Of a stretch of 52,510 bases of DNA, positions 16,927-25,901 are shown piece after piece. The DNA is from Arthrobacter sp. Bi26. Lineage in GTDB: Bacteria > Actinomycetota > Actinomycetes > Actinomycetales > Micrococcaceae. How positions within the stretch are numbered: the stretch's first letter is position 1; every line of letters starts with the position of its first letter. Position numbers and translations under genes: made by a program. The notes below the pieces were generated by a model. The model was given only the letters and a program-made list of their open reading frames with translations. It searched no databases and was not told the DNA's origin. The stretch covers positions 1 through 52,510 of the forward strand of contig NZ_CAKKMF010000028.1 of the NCBI RefSeq assembly GCF_918697925.1, read 5' to 3'.

Positions 16927-18591
16927 ATGAACAGCTTCACTGACAACTTCACCATCAACGGGATCACACTGACCGCGCAGCCGATTTGCCGGCAGAGCGA
17001 GGTTCTTACCCCGGACGCTTTGGCCTTTGTGGCCAAGCTGCACCGGGCCACGGCCGGTCGCCGGCAGGAGCTGCTGCAGGCACGGCAGGAACGCCGCCAC
17101 CAGATCTCCAAAGGCCAGGATCCGCGGTTCCTGCGCGAGACCGAGGCCGTCCGCAACGACGCGAACTGGCGCGTCGCTCCCCCGGCCCCGGGCCTGGAGG
17201 ACCGCCGGGTGGAGATCACCGGGCCGGTGGATAAGAAGATGACCATCAACGCGCTGAACTCCGGGGCCAAGGTGTGGCTCGCGGACATGGAGGACTCTTC
17301 CACCCCGTCCTGGCGCAACGTGATCCAGGGCCAGCTGAACCTCACGGACGCCCTGGAGCGCAGGATCGACTTCACCTCGCCCGAGGGCAAGGAGTACAAG
17401 CTGCGCCCGGCCGGGGAGCTGCCCACAGTGGTGGTCCGTCCCCGCGGCTGGCACCTGCCGGAAAAGCACATGCTCATTGACGGCGCCCCGGTCGCGGGCG
17501 GGATCGTGGACTTCGGCCTGTACTTCTTCCATAACGCCCGGCGCCTGATCGCCCAGGGCAAGGGGCCGTACTTCTACCTGCCCAAGATCGAGAGCCGCCT
17601 CGAGGCCCGGCTGTGGAACGACATCTTCATCCTGGCGCAGGACCTGCTGGGCATTCCGCAGGGCACCATCCGCGCCACGGTGCTGATCGAGACCATCACG
17701 GCGGCGTTCGAGATGGAGGAGATCCTCTACGAACTGCGGGACCACGCGGCGGGCCTGAACGCCGGCCGCTGGGACTACATCTTCTCCCTGATCAAGAACT
17801 TCCGCACCCGCGGCCCCCGCTTCGTGCTGCCGGACCGCGGCCAGGTCACCATGACCCAGCCGTTCATGCGGGCCTACACCGAACAGCTGGTCCGGGCCTG
17901 CCACAAGCGCGGTGCCATGGCGATCGGGGGCATGGCCGCGGCCGTCCCCAACCGCAAGGACCAGGCTGCCAACGCGATCGCCTTCGAGAAGGTCCGCGCG
18001 GACAAGACCCGCGAAGCCGGCGACGGCTTCGACGGCTCGTGGGTGGCGCACCCGGACCTGGTTCCGGTCTGCCGCGAGGTGTTCGACGGCGTCCTCGGCG
18101 ACCGTCCGAACCAACTGGATCGCCTCCGCGAGGACGTCACCCCGGACGACCGCGCCCTCCTGGACATCTCCACGACCACCGGAACCATCACCGAACAGGG
18201 CCTCCGGAACAACATCGAGGTGGGGATCCGTTACATCGAGTCCTGGCTGCGCGGCAACGGCGCCGTGGCCATCCACAACCTGATGGAGGACGCCGCCACC
18301 GCGGAAATCTCCCGCTCGCAGCTGTGGCAGTGGATCTTCTCCCGGGCCATCACCGACCACGGCGATGTGGTCACCCGGGAGTGGGTGGAGGACATGCTGG
18401 ACGAGGAATTCGCCAAGCTGGAGCGCTTCGAGGGGGACCGTTTCGCCGACGCGCGGGACATCTTCGAGGAAGTCACCCTCAGCAACGAGTTCCCCTCGTT
18501 CCTGACCCTGCCGGCCTACGACCGCTTCCTGCATGAAGCGCGCGACGGCGCCGACGTCGCCACCGGGGACCCCGCGCTGGTTCCGGCGTAG
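16927..18591 (+). CDS. aceB: Malate synthase A
   Basis: 554 residues from ATG 16927 with AAGGAG 8 nt upstream, typical malate synthase A length (about 530-560). It condenses glyoxylate with acetyl-CoA to malate. The family signature [16 protein letters not shown] is present in the middle; [28 protein letters not shown] and [24 protein letters not shown] mark the active-site strands. It lies downstream of aceA on the same strand, with the stem-loop between them possibly setting the enzyme ratio. A strong terminator follows at 18735. Confidence 0.96.
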   Translation: MNSFTDNFTINGITLTAQPICRQSEVLTPDALAFVAKLHRATAGRRQELLQARQERRHQISKGQDPRFLRETEAVRNDANWRVAPPAPGLEDRRVEITGPVDKKMTINALNSGAKVWLADMEDSSTPSWRNVIQGQLNLTDALERRIDFTSPEGKEYKLRPAGELPTVVVRPRGWHLPEKHMLIDGAPVAGGIVDFGLYFFHNARRLIAQGKGPYFYLPKIESRLEARLWNDIFILAQDLLGIPQGTIRATVLIETITAAFEMEEILYELRDHAAGLNAGRWDYIFSLIKNFRTRGPRFVLPDRGQVTMTQPFMRAYTEQLVRACHKRGAMAIGGMAAAVPNRKDQAANAIAFEKVRADKTREAGDGFDGSWVAHPDLVPVCREVFDGVLGDRPNQLDRLREDVTPDDRALLDISTTTGTITEQGLRNNIEVGIRYIESWLRGNGAVAIHNLMEDAATAEISRSQLWQWIFSRAITDHGDVVTREWVEDMLDEEFAKLERFEGDRFADARDIFEEVTLSNEFPSFLTLPAYDRFLHEARDGADVATGDPALVPA

Positions 18592-18949
18592 GACTCCACG
18601 GCCCCGGGCATCCGGGTCCGCAAAGATTTCCGTTAGCTGGGCTGCCATGCCCTTCGCAACAGGCACCCCGAAATCCGGGTGGCAGTCCAGCAACGGAAGA
18701 CCCCCACCTACTCGACAACGGCGTCGAGATGACGGCTAAGGCCCATGTTCCTCACGAACATGGGCCTTAGCTGTTGTCTTGATTGAAGTCACCCCGGCGC
18801 AGCTTCAACACCCTCAAGCATTTGCGGTCGCTGCCCGCGGCGGTCACTGCCCGCCCGGTACGACTAGCTCGTCCTCACGTACAGATCGGCCGCCGCCCTA
18901 CAGTCCTTCGTCATCTGGAGCGCAGCACTGGTGTTGGTAAGACCAGCCC
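18592..18949. other. 358-bp intergenic region after aceB
   Basis: Apart from the terminator at 18735-18771, I see only a short open stretch from ATG 18647 (about 30 codons, no ribosome site, Arg/Pro-rich), which I do not consider a gene. The remainder carries no recognisable RNA gene or promoter. Confidence 0.55.
18735..18771 (+). terminator. Intrinsic terminator-like hairpin after aceB
   Basis: GCTAAGGCCCATGTTC (18735-18750), loop CTCAC (18751-18755) and the perfect complement GAACATGGGCCTTAGC (18756-18771) form a 16-bp stem. The downstream TGTTGTCTT is moderately T-rich. The hairpin is symmetrical and could also stop minus-strand transcripts coming from 18950. Confidence 0.85.
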
Positions 18950-19573
18950 CTAGCCCTCCTGGTCGATGGCCGACATATCGCCGACGCCAGGCGTGCCATC
19001 GGCGAGCGCGTAGCGCTGCATCACCGCACCCTTCGGTGAGGCGACGACCGGCTCGATGAGTCTGAGGTTCGTCGGAACCACACCGTCGGCGAAGACTTTC
19101 TTTCCACCGCCGAGGAGGATCGGATAGACCCAGAGCGTGAGCCGATCGAAGAGCCGCTCGGCGAAAAGGGTCTGTACGAAGTCGAGGCTGCCGATGACGT
19201 GGATGTTCGCGTGCCGGTCGCGCAGTTCGCGCACGGCGGCGACGACATCAGGACCGAGCAGTGTGGAGTCGGCCCACTCGAGGGTCGGCGTCTGGCGCGA
19301 GGCCACGTATTTCGGGAGGCGGTTGAACAGCCGCGCGATTTCCCCTTCCGCGTGCGGCCAGTACGCGGCGAAGATGTCGTAGGTCCGGCGCCCAAGCAGC
19401 AGCGCGTCCATCCCCGCCATCCCGGAGTCAATTTGTTCGCCGACGACCTCGTCGAAGAGAGGCGCCTGCCAGCCGCCAAACGCGAAACCGTCGTCGGCGT
19501 CCTCGTCCGGCCCGCCGGGCGCCTGCGCGACGCCGTCGAGCGTGGTGAACAAGTCGATATGGATGAGTCCCAT
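18950..19573 (-). CDS. Dihydrofolate reductase family protein (RibD C-terminal domain)
   Basis: 207 residues from ATG 19573, with AAGGAG at 7-nt spacing, which decides this start over the longer frame. Single RibD_C/DHFR-like NADPH-binding domain: an opening strand LIHIDLFTTLDGVAQ, ALLLGRRTYDIFAAYWP (NADPH loop region), NIHVIGSLDFVQTL, and LWVYPILLGGGKKVF, all typical. Stand-alone members are small reductases of unknown substrate and are not riboflavin enzymes as such. No neighbour suggests a pathway. Confidence 0.85.
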   Translation of the reverse strand: MGLIHIDLFTTLDGVAQAPGGPDEDADDGFAFGGWQAPLFDEVVGEQIDSGMAGMDALLLGRRTYDIFAAYWPHAEGEIARLFNRLPKYVASRQTPTLEWADSTLLGPDVVAAVRELRDRHANIHVIGSLDFVQTLFAERLFDRLTLWVYPILLGGGKKVFADGVVPTNLRLIEPVVASPKGAVMQRYALADGTPGVGDMSAIDQEG

Positions 19574-19751
19574 GCCGTGCTCCTTCTCTGTCGCCCGTCG
19601 TCGCCCCGGCGACGGGATCACTTCGACGCTGTCACACGATCCCACTGCGAAGCAACGGTTTCACCGGATCGACACGGGCATCCGACAACACCTCAGCCGA
19701 GCCACGACATCAGTCCGCCCCGAACACTAGGCGAACGTTAGGAGGCACACC

Positions 19752-20939
19752 CTAGCGCGGCTTGGGCACGCGGCGCAGGGACAGCGCGGTGCCCACGATG
19801 AACGCGCAGACGGAGCAGAGGATCATCAGCAGCGGGCCGGTCCAGGCTCCGGTGACCCCGTGCACGTAGCCCAGCAGTGTCGGCGCCACTGCGCCGAACG
19901 AGTACCCCGTGCCCTGGACGACGGCGGACATCCGGGCCGCTGAGGCCTGGTCCCGGGCCAGCCGGATGATGGCGAGGAAGATCAGTGTGATGCCGCCGCC
20001 CTGGGCCACACCGCCGAAGGAACACCACAGCCACCATAGCTCCGGGGCGAGCAGTAGGCCCAAAGGTACCGTGAGCCACAGCAGTCCCAGGGTGAGGCCC
20101 ACCGCCGTCGTGCTGGCGAAACGGGCCGCCAGCGGCACGCCCAGTCCGCCCACAATGGCGAGAATCTGGAAGAGCGAGGACCCTGCTCCGGCGGCTGCGG
20201 GCGCCATGCCGAGTTCGTCTGCCAGCAGGCTCGGCAGCCAGGCGGTGACTCCGTAGTAGGAGAACGCCTGCCCGGCGAACCCGAAGGTCAGGGCCGCGGT
20301 GATCCACCGGGAGGTGAGCTTGCCACCCGGACGTCCCGGGTCCGTGGCGGGGACGGCTTCGGGAATAAAGGCCCGCCGGCCGACGGCGATCACCCAGACG
20401 GTGCCGGCCGACACCGCGAAGAGTCCACTGGCCGCAATCGAGGCCCGCCAGCCCAGCAGATCGGCCAGCGGAGCGGACACCATGGAGGTCAGGAACGAGC
20501 CGATATTCAGCGCCGCGGTGTACGTGCCCATCGCCGCGCCCTGCCGGGCCGGGGTGAAGTCACGCCGGATGATCAGCGGGACCACGATGTTGCCGATCGT
20601 GATGGCGACACCGAGGATCACGGTGCCCAGCATGACGAGGGCGCCCCCGCCCGCGGAGCGGACCACGACGCCGAAGAGCACGCCGAGCAGGGTCAGGGTG
20701 ATAGCGAACTCGGGACCCAGCTTGCGCCCGGCCAGGGAGGCCAGCGGCGCGGCCAGGGCAAAGCACAGCACGGGGATCCCGGTCAGGAATCCCAATTCCA
20801 CCGGGGTGAAGCCGAGATCGTCCTCCAGCTGCGCGATTACCGGGGCCACGGCCACCAACGGGCCGCGCATGTTCAGCGCGATCAGCCCGATCGCGAGCAT
20901 GAGGAGCCAGCCGCGAGGTGCCCGGGCCAGGTCGCTCAT
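19752..20939 (-). CDS. MFS transporter, CynX/NimT-like
   Basis: 395 residues from ATG 20939; the frame extends further upstream without a clear start. Twelve-helix major facilitator with the family start LLMLAIGLIALNMRGPLVAVAPVI, the loop motif LASLAGRKLGP, and a long central loop of about 20 residues (PEAVPATDPGRPGGK). CynX/NimT-like carriers export or import small anions or nitroimidazole-like compounds; substrate prediction is not possible here. It lies 119 bp downstream of the ROK regulator on the same strand and could be in one transcript with it, although no functional link to sugars is evident. Confidence 0.82.
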   Translation of the reverse strand: MSDLARAPRGWLLMLAIGLIALNMRGPLVAVAPVIAQLEDDLGFTPVELGFLTGIPVLCFALAAPLASLAGRKLGPEFAITLTLLGVLFGVVVRSAGGGALVMLGTVILGVAITIGNIVVPLIIRRDFTPARQGAAMGTYTAALNIGSFLTSMVSAPLADLLGWRASIAASGLFAVSAGTVWVIAVGRRAFIPEAVPATDPGRPGGKLTSRWITAALTFGFAGQAFSYYGVTAWLPSLLADELGMAPAAAGAGSSLFQILAIVGGLGVPLAARFASTTAVGLTLGLLWLTVPLGLLLAPELWWLWCSFGGVAQGGGITLIFLAIIRLARDQASAARMSAVVQGTGYSFGAVAPTLLGYVHGVTGAWTGPLLMILCSVCAFIVGTALSLRRVPKPR

Positions 20940-21058
20940 CGGGTGGGCCGGCGCCCGGCGGGCGGGCAGAAATATGGTTTCATCAGTCCCATTGCTATCA
21001 CGGGCCCCTGCCGCACCTGCGGTATGTGACGCTTCAGGCGCCACTTCCCGGGACACCC

Positions 21059-22270
21059 CTAGCCCGTGGCCTGCAGGGTCGCCTCTATGACGGCGGGCGA
21101 GAGCACGTGCTGCGTGACCATCTGGCTGGCGCCGAGGATGGCGGCCTGGTCCCCGGCCTTCGACACGCCGATCCGCAGGTGCGTCGTGGCCAGGGGCAGC
21201 GAGCGCCGGTAGACCACCTCGCGGACTCCGGCCATGAGGTGCTCCCCGGCCTGGCCGAGGCTTCCGCCGATCACAATCACCGAGGGGTTCAGCAGGTTCA
21301 CCACCGTGGAGAGGACGTCGCCGAGGTCCCTGCCGGCCTGCCGCAACGCCTGGATGGCCTGCAGGTTCCCCTCTGCGACGAGGCGCAGCACATCGCCGCC
21401 GTCGTGCGCCGGCAGGCCCTGCTGCGTCAGCGCCTTGGCGACCGCGGGCCCGGAGGCCAGGGCTTCGAGGCATCCGTAGTTGCCGCAACGGCACAGCACG
21501 TCATCGCCGCGCGGAACCCGGACGTGTCCGAGGTCGCCGGCGGTTCCGTTGGCGCCGCGCTGGAGTTGGCCGCTGCTGATGATGCCAGCACCGATGCCGG
21601 TGGCCACCTTGATGAACAGGAAGTTGTCGTCCTCGGGCCAGTGCGCCGTGCGCTCGCCCAGCGCCATGATGTTCACGTCGTTGTCCACCAGGACCGGAAC
21701 CGGGAGGGACCGCTGGACATGGCGGACGACGTCGAACCCGTCCCAGCCGGGCATGATCGGCGGCTTCACCGGCATGCCGGTGGCATGTTCCACCGGTCCA
21801 GGGAGCCCGATTCCGGCGCCGGCCAGATCCGCGGCGCCCCGGCCGGCCTCGCCGAGCAGCCGCAGCCCTTCCTCGATCACACGGTCCAGGACAACCACCG
21901 GGCCCTCGGCGACATCCTGCGCCAGCCGGCGCTCGGCGAGCACCTTCCCGCTGAGATCCGTGACGGCGATGATCACGTGCGTGGCCCCGACATCCACCGC
22001 AAGCACTACCCGGGCGGCAGGGTTGAAGGCAAAGCGCGACGGCGGCCTGCCGCCGCTGGAGCTCGCCTCCCCGGCGGGGCCAACGAGTCCCGAGACCATC
22101 AGCGCGTCGATGCGGGAGGCGACGGTGGAGCGGGCCAGCCCGGTGGTCAGGGCCAGTTCCGCACGGGTCCGGGCCTTGCCGTCGCGCAGGAGTTGGAAGA
22201 GGTCGCCGGCGCGGGACAGGCTGCCGCCAGCCTCTGGGGCTGCGGACTCTGTACCGGTGGGAGAACTCAT
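21059..22270 (-). CDS. ROK family transcriptional regulator
   Basis: 403 residues from ATG 22270. An N-terminal winged HTH (SRAGDLFQLLRDGKARTRAELALTTGLARSTVASRI, about 19-53) precedes a ROK sugar-kinase-like domain with the phosphate loop DVGATHVIIAVTDLSG, the ROK zinc motif CRCGNYGCLEA and IGGSLGQAGEHL. ROK regulators of the NagC/XylR type bind a sugar or sugar phosphate. It is divergent from the catabolic cluster beginning at 22449, whose promoter overlaps a palindrome at 22336-22361, so it most likely represses that cluster. No ribosome site is obvious, so the start is uncertain. Confidence 0.88.
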   Translation of the reverse strand: MSSPTGTESAAPEAGGSLSRAGDLFQLLRDGKARTRAELALTTGLARSTVASRIDALMVSGLVGPAGEASSSGGRPPSRFAFNPAARVVLAVDVGATHVIIAVTDLSGKVLAERRLAQDVAEGPVVVLDRVIEEGLRLLGEAGRGAADLAGAGIGLPGPVEHATGMPVKPPIMPGWDGFDVVRHVQRSLPVPVLVDNDVNIMALGERTAHWPEDDNFLFIKVATGIGAGIISSGQLQRGANGTAGDLGHVRVPRGDDVLCRCGNYGCLEALASGPAVAKALTQQGLPAHDGGDVLRLVAEGNLQAIQALRQAGRDLGDVLSTVVNLLNPSVIVIGGSLGQAGEHLMAGVREVVYRRSLPLATTHLRIGVSKAGDQAAILGASQMVTQHVLSPAVIEATLQATG

Positions 22271-22335
22271 GAGTAAGTGATAGCACGAAGATCTTCTGCA
22301 TGTCACGGCGGAAAAAGATTGACACGCAGTTTTCA

Positions 22336-22372
22336 ACTTTTGCTTGACGCCCGGCAAAAGTATCTCTAGCTT
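22336..22372 (+). promoter_or_regulatory. Promoter with overlapping palindromic operator for the sugar cluster
   Basis: TTGACG (22344-22349), 17-bp spacer and TAGCTT (22367-22372) form a plausible promoter. The -35 lies inside an inverted repeat: ACTTTTGC (22336-22343) and GCAAAAGT (22354-22361), perfect 8-bp arms with a 10-bp spacer. A ROK repressor bound there would occlude RNA polymerase. Confidence 0.6.
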
Positions 22373-22448
22373 TGGCAGTGAGCCATATCACCGCCCCAAG
22401 CAGCCTCGCTGCCGGGAGGGTGCAGGTACTTGCGAAGGGGTATGGAAC

Positions 22449-22769
22449 TTGTCGAGCCAAGAACATGCGGCACCGGCGCCGCTAGGGGTGGGGATCCTGG
22501 GGGCCGGCCACCTCCCGGGCGTCCTCTCCACTGCGATCTTCGCCTTCCTGCTGGCCTGGAACGACTACCTGGTTGCCATCGTGTTCCTGCGCTCCACAGA
22601 AATCTTCAACCTGCCCATGGGCGTGCAGTCCTTCTTCCAGCAGAATCAAACGGACTGGACCTCCGTCATGGCCCTGGCTGTGATCATGATGCTCCCGCCC
22701 ATCCTCGTCTTCGCTGCCCTGAACAAGTACTTCGGCGTCGGCGGTATTGGCGGATACCTCGGCCGCTAG
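22449..22769 (+). pseudogene. Deletion-scar hybrid: oxidoreductase N-terminus fused to ABC sugar permease C-terminus
   Basis: The frame starts at TTG 22449 (AAGGGG at 8-nt spacing) and runs 106 residues. The first about 24 residues (SSQEHAAPAPLGVGILGAGH) look like the start of a Gfo/Idh/MocA dehydrogenase, ending inside its nucleotide-binding motif. From about residue 25 the sequence becomes the C-terminal third of a MalG-type carbohydrate ABC permease: VLSTAIFAFLLAWNDYLVAI, FFQQNQTDWTSVMALAVIMM, PPILVFAALNKYFGVGGI. One in-frame deletion appears to have removed most of an oxidoreductase, probably the binding protein and first permease, and most of the second permease. The remnant alone cannot transport. 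Confidence 0.75.
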
Positions 22770-22814
22770 TCCCTCCCCTACTTGAAAACAACCGACTCCC
22801 AGCAAAGGAATCCC

Positions 22815-23570
22815 GTGTCTTATTCAATCCAGCTGTACACCCTCCGCAACGCCCTCCAGGAAGACCTGCCCGGCACCATCAGACAAGTCGCCGAGCTGGG
22901 CTTCACCCAGGTGGAGCCGTACAACTTCGTGGCGACGGCCAAGGAGCTCGGCGCGGCCCTGAAGGACAACGGCCTGACCGCCCCGTCCGGCCACGCCCCG
23001 CTGCTGAGCCAGGACCAGGACGAAATCTTCGCCGCGGCCCAGGAACTGGGCATCAGCACGGTGATCGATCCCTACCTCCCGGCCGAGCACTGGCAGTCCG
23101 CCGAAGATATCCAAGCCACCGCCGCGAAGCTCAACGCCGCCGCCAAGAAGGGCGCCGGGTACGGCATCCGCGTCGGTTACCACAACCATGCCTGGGAGCT
23201 GGAGTCCAGCATTGAGGGACAGACGGCACTGGAGTACTTCGCCGGGCTGCTGGACCCGGAACTGGTCCTGGAGGTGGACACCTACTGGGCCGCCGTCGGC
23301 GGCCAGGACCCGGTCCAGCTGCTGCAGCGCCTCGGCGACCGCGTCAAGTTCATCCACATCAAGGACGGTCCCGTCAACACCGACACCAAGGCGCAGCAGC
23401 CTGCCGGGCAGGGCAAGATTCCCGTGTGGGACGTCATCGCCGCGGCACAGTCCCTGGAAGTCGGCGTGGTGGAATTCGACGACTACTCCGGCGACATCTT
23501 CGACGGCATCGCCCAGAGCCTCGGCTACCTGCAGAGCGGTTCCGCCAGTGCGCAGGGCGTGAACGCATGA
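22815..23570 (+). CDS. Sugar phosphate isomerase/epimerase family protein (TIM barrel)
   Basis: 251 residues from GTG 22815, with AAAGGAA directly upstream; the upstream in-frame TTG 22782 is less likely. Metal-site residues expected for the superfamily are visible in YHNHAWELE, EVDTYWA, FIHIKDG and VEFDDY. The HNH-x-W-E and HIKD patterns are typical of the branch found next to Gfo/Idh/MocA dehydrogenases. Its stop overlaps the ATG of the next gene by 4 nt, so the pair is coupled. Cytoplasmic; the substrate is probably an oxidised or phosphorylated sugar. Confidence 0.85.
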   Translation: MSYSIQLYTLRNALQEDLPGTIRQVAELGFTQVEPYNFVATAKELGAALKDNGLTAPSGHAPLLSQDQDEIFAAAQELGISTVIDPYLPAEHWQSAEDIQATAAKLNAAAKKGAGYGIRVGYHNHAWELESSIEGQTALEYFAGLLDPELVLEVDTYWAAVGGQDPVQLLQRLGDRVKFIHIKDGPVNTDTKAQQPAGQGKIPVWDVIAAAQSLEVGVVEFDDYSGDIFDGIAQSLGYLQSGSASAQGVNA

Positions 23571-24694
23571 GCGCCGCACAGAATCAGGCAACCGGGCGCG
23601 GCCCGGTGGGCGTGGCGGTCATTGGGGCCGGCAACATCAGCAAGCAATACCTGGACAACCTGAGGGTCTTCCCCGACATCAAGGTCCACGTGATCGCCGA
23701 CCTCTTCGAAGAGGCCGCCGAGGCGCGTGCGAAGGAATACGGCATCCCGGAGTGGGGCGGGGTCGATGCCGCCCTGAACCACCCCGACGTCGAGATCATC
23801 GTCAACCTGACCATCCCGGCTGCACACGTCGAAGTGGCCACGGCCGCCGTCAACGCCGGCAAACACGTCTGGACCGAAAAGCCGTTCTCGCTGGACCGCG
23901 ACTCCGGCCTCGGCCTGCTGAAAACGGCCGACGCCGCCGGGCTGCGGCTCGGCTGCGCCCCGGACACGTTCCTCGGGGCCGGGCTGCAGACCGCGCGGCG
24001 GCTGATCGAACGCGGCGACATCGGCACGCCGCTGACGGCCATGACCACGTTCCAGACCCCCGGGCCGGAATCCTGGCACCCGAACCCCGCGTTCCTGTTC
24101 CAGTACGGTGCCGGGCCCCTGTTCGACATGGGCCCCTACTACCTGACGGCCCTGGTGCAGACGTTCGGCTCCGTGCGCCGCGTGGCCGCCACGGGCTCGA
24201 AGGCCAAACAGGTCCGGGTCATCGGCTCCGGGCCCAAGGCCGGCGAGGAATTCACGGTCGAGGTCCCCACCCACGTGTCCGCCATGGCCCAATTCGAGTC
24301 CGGCGCGTCCTCCCACAGCGTCTTCAGCTTCGAGTCGCCGCGGCTGCGGATGGGCTTCGTGGAGATCACCGGAACCGAGGCCACCATCTCGCTGCCGGAT
24401 CCGAACTACTTCGACGGCAACGTCAGGCTCTGGCGCGCCGGCGACGAGGAATGGACGGTCATCCCGGCCACCGGACCGAGCCAAGGCCGCGGCATGGGCG
24501 TGCTGGACATGGCCCGCTCCATCCGCGCCGGCGTCCCGCACCGCGCCACCGGCAACCTCGCCTACCACGTCCTGGACACCATGGTCTCGATCTCCGAGTC
24601 GATCGATTCCGGCACCTTCATCGACGTCGAAAGCGCCGTCCCCGCCTCCGCAGCCCTCCCCGAGGACTGGGACCCCACAGCTTCCACACTCTAG
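23567..24694 (+). CDS. Gfo/Idh/MocA family oxidoreductase
   Basis: 375 residues, start overlapping the previous stop. Rossmann motif IGAGNISKQYLDNL (about 19-32), EKP at 104-106. In the C-terminal domain the usual catalytic D-x-x-x-H is replaced by a D187-MGPYY pattern (FDMGPYYLTAL), which occurs in a subset of the family. It is the second gene of the ROK-controlled cluster, followed 9 bp later by a second, clearly different Gfo/Idh/MocA protein, so two oxidations, or an oxidation and a later reduction, may occur in one pathway. Confidence 0.86.
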   Translation: MSAAQNQATGRGPVGVAVIGAGNISKQYLDNLRVFPDIKVHVIADLFEEAAEARAKEYGIPEWGGVDAALNHPDVEIIVNLTIPAAHVEVATAAVNAGKHVWTEKPFSLDRDSGLGLLKTADAAGLRLGCAPDTFLGAGLQTARRLIERGDIGTPLTAMTTFQTPGPESWHPNPAFLFQYGAGPLFDMGPYYLTALVQTFGSVRRVAATGSKAKQVRVIGSGPKAGEEFTVEVPTHVSAMAQFESGASSHSVFSFESPRLRMGFVEITGTEATISLPDPNYFDGNVRLWRAGDEEWTVIPATGPSQGRGMGVLDMARSIRAGVPHRATGNLAYHVLDTMVSISESIDSGTFIDVESAVPASAALPEDWDPTASTL

Positions 24695-24703
24695 GAACCA
24701 GCA

Positions 24704-25900
24704 ATGAACTCCCAAGAAACCAGCCCCGGCCCTCCCCCTTTGGGGGTGGCCATGATCGGGTACGCGTTCATGGGCAAAGCCCACTCGAACGCCTGGCGCA
24801 ACGTGGCCAGCTACTTCGACGTCCCGGCCTTCGAACGGCGCGTCCTGGTCGGACGCGACCCGGCCGGGGTCGCCGAGGCTGCCGCGAAGTACGGCTGGGC
24901 GGAGTCCGCCACGGACTGGCGCGCAGTCCTTGACCGGGACGATATCCACATCGTCGATATCTGCGCGCCGGGGTTCATGCACGCGGAAATCGCCATCGCC
25001 GCGCTGTCCGCCGGCAAGCACGTCCTCGTCGAAAAGCCGCTGGCGAATACCCTGGCCGAGGCTGAGGCCATGGCGGCGGCGGCCCGGAGCGCCCAGGACA
25101 AAGGGGTGCAGTCCATGATCGGCTTCAACTACCGCAGGGTCCCGGCCCTGGCGCTGGCCCGGGAGCTGATCGCGGAGGGCCGGCTCGGCACCGTCCGGCA
25201 CGTCCGCGCGGCCTACCTGCAGGACTGGCTCGTGGACCCGGACTCGCCCATGACCTGGCGGCTGAGCAAGGAAACCGCGGGTTCGGGGGCGCTGGGCGAC
25301 ATCGCCAGCCATGCGATTGACCAGGTGTTGTTCCTCCTCGGCGACCAGGTCACCGAGGTCACCGGCCGGCTGCACACCTTCACGCCCAGCCGGCCCGGCC
25401 CCAATGGTCCGGAACAGGTGACTGTCGACGACGCCGCGTGGGCCACGCTGACCCTCGCCTCCGGGGCCATCGCCTCCGTGGAGGTCTCCCGGGTGGCCAC
25501 CGGGCAGAAGAACTCGCTCAAGCTGGAGATCTATGGCGACAAGGGCGCCCTGCTGTTTGATCTGGAGGACCTGAACGAGCTCGGATTCCTCGACGCCACG
25601 CTGCCCGTCCGCGAACAGGGCTTCCGCCGCATCCTCGTCAACGAACCCGAGCACCCGTATCTTGAAGCATGGTGGCCGCAGGGCCACGTGATCGGCTGGG
25701 AACACACGTTCACGCACGAGATCCGAGACTTCCTCCTGGCGGTGGGCAGCGGAACCCAGCCGTCGCCGTCGTTCGAGGACGGCTTGGCCGTCCAGCGGAT
25801 CCTCACAGCCGTGGAGGAAAGCGCCGCGGCCAGAAGTTCGCTCATCCAGCTCACTCCGTCCGCATCGACCACCCAGACGACGACTACCGAAGGAGCCTGA
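24704..25900 (+). CDS. Gfo/Idh/MocA family oxidoreductase, levoglucosan/glucoside dehydrogenase-like
   Basis: 398 residues. N-terminal GYAFMGKAHSNAW (about 19-31) in place of the usual GxGxxG, EKP at 110-112, and D199-IASH203 in the C-terminal domain. The segments GFNYRRVPALALARELI and RAAYLQDWLVDPDSPMTWR match, from memory, the family of levoglucosan dehydrogenase of Pseudarthrobacter and related C3-oxidising glycoside dehydrogenases; I cannot align it here. It lies between the first dehydrogenase and another isomerase with 1-9 bp gaps, so it is part of one transcript. NAD(H) use is likely. Confidence 0.86.
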   Translation: MNSQETSPGPPPLGVAMIGYAFMGKAHSNAWRNVASYFDVPAFERRVLVGRDPAGVAEAAAKYGWAESATDWRAVLDRDDIHIVDICAPGFMHAEIAIAALSAGKHVLVEKPLANTLAEAEAMAAAARSAQDKGVQSMIGFNYRRVPALALARELIAEGRLGTVRHVRAAYLQDWLVDPDSPMTWRLSKETAGSGALGDIASHAIDQVLFLLGDQVTEVTGRLHTFTPSRPGPNGPEQVTVDDAAWATLTLASGAIASVEVSRVATGQKNSLKLEIYGDKGALLFDLEDLNELGFLDATLPVREQGFRRILVNEPEHPYLEAWWPQGHVIGWEHTFTHEIRDFLLAVGSGTQPSPSFEDGLAVQRILTAVEESAAARSSLIQLTPSASTTQTTTTEGA

Positions 25901-25901
25901 C

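Noticed and set aside
18647..18739. Short ORF after aceB
   Set aside because: About 30 codons, Arg/Pro-rich, no ribosome site, and it ends at the terminator stem.
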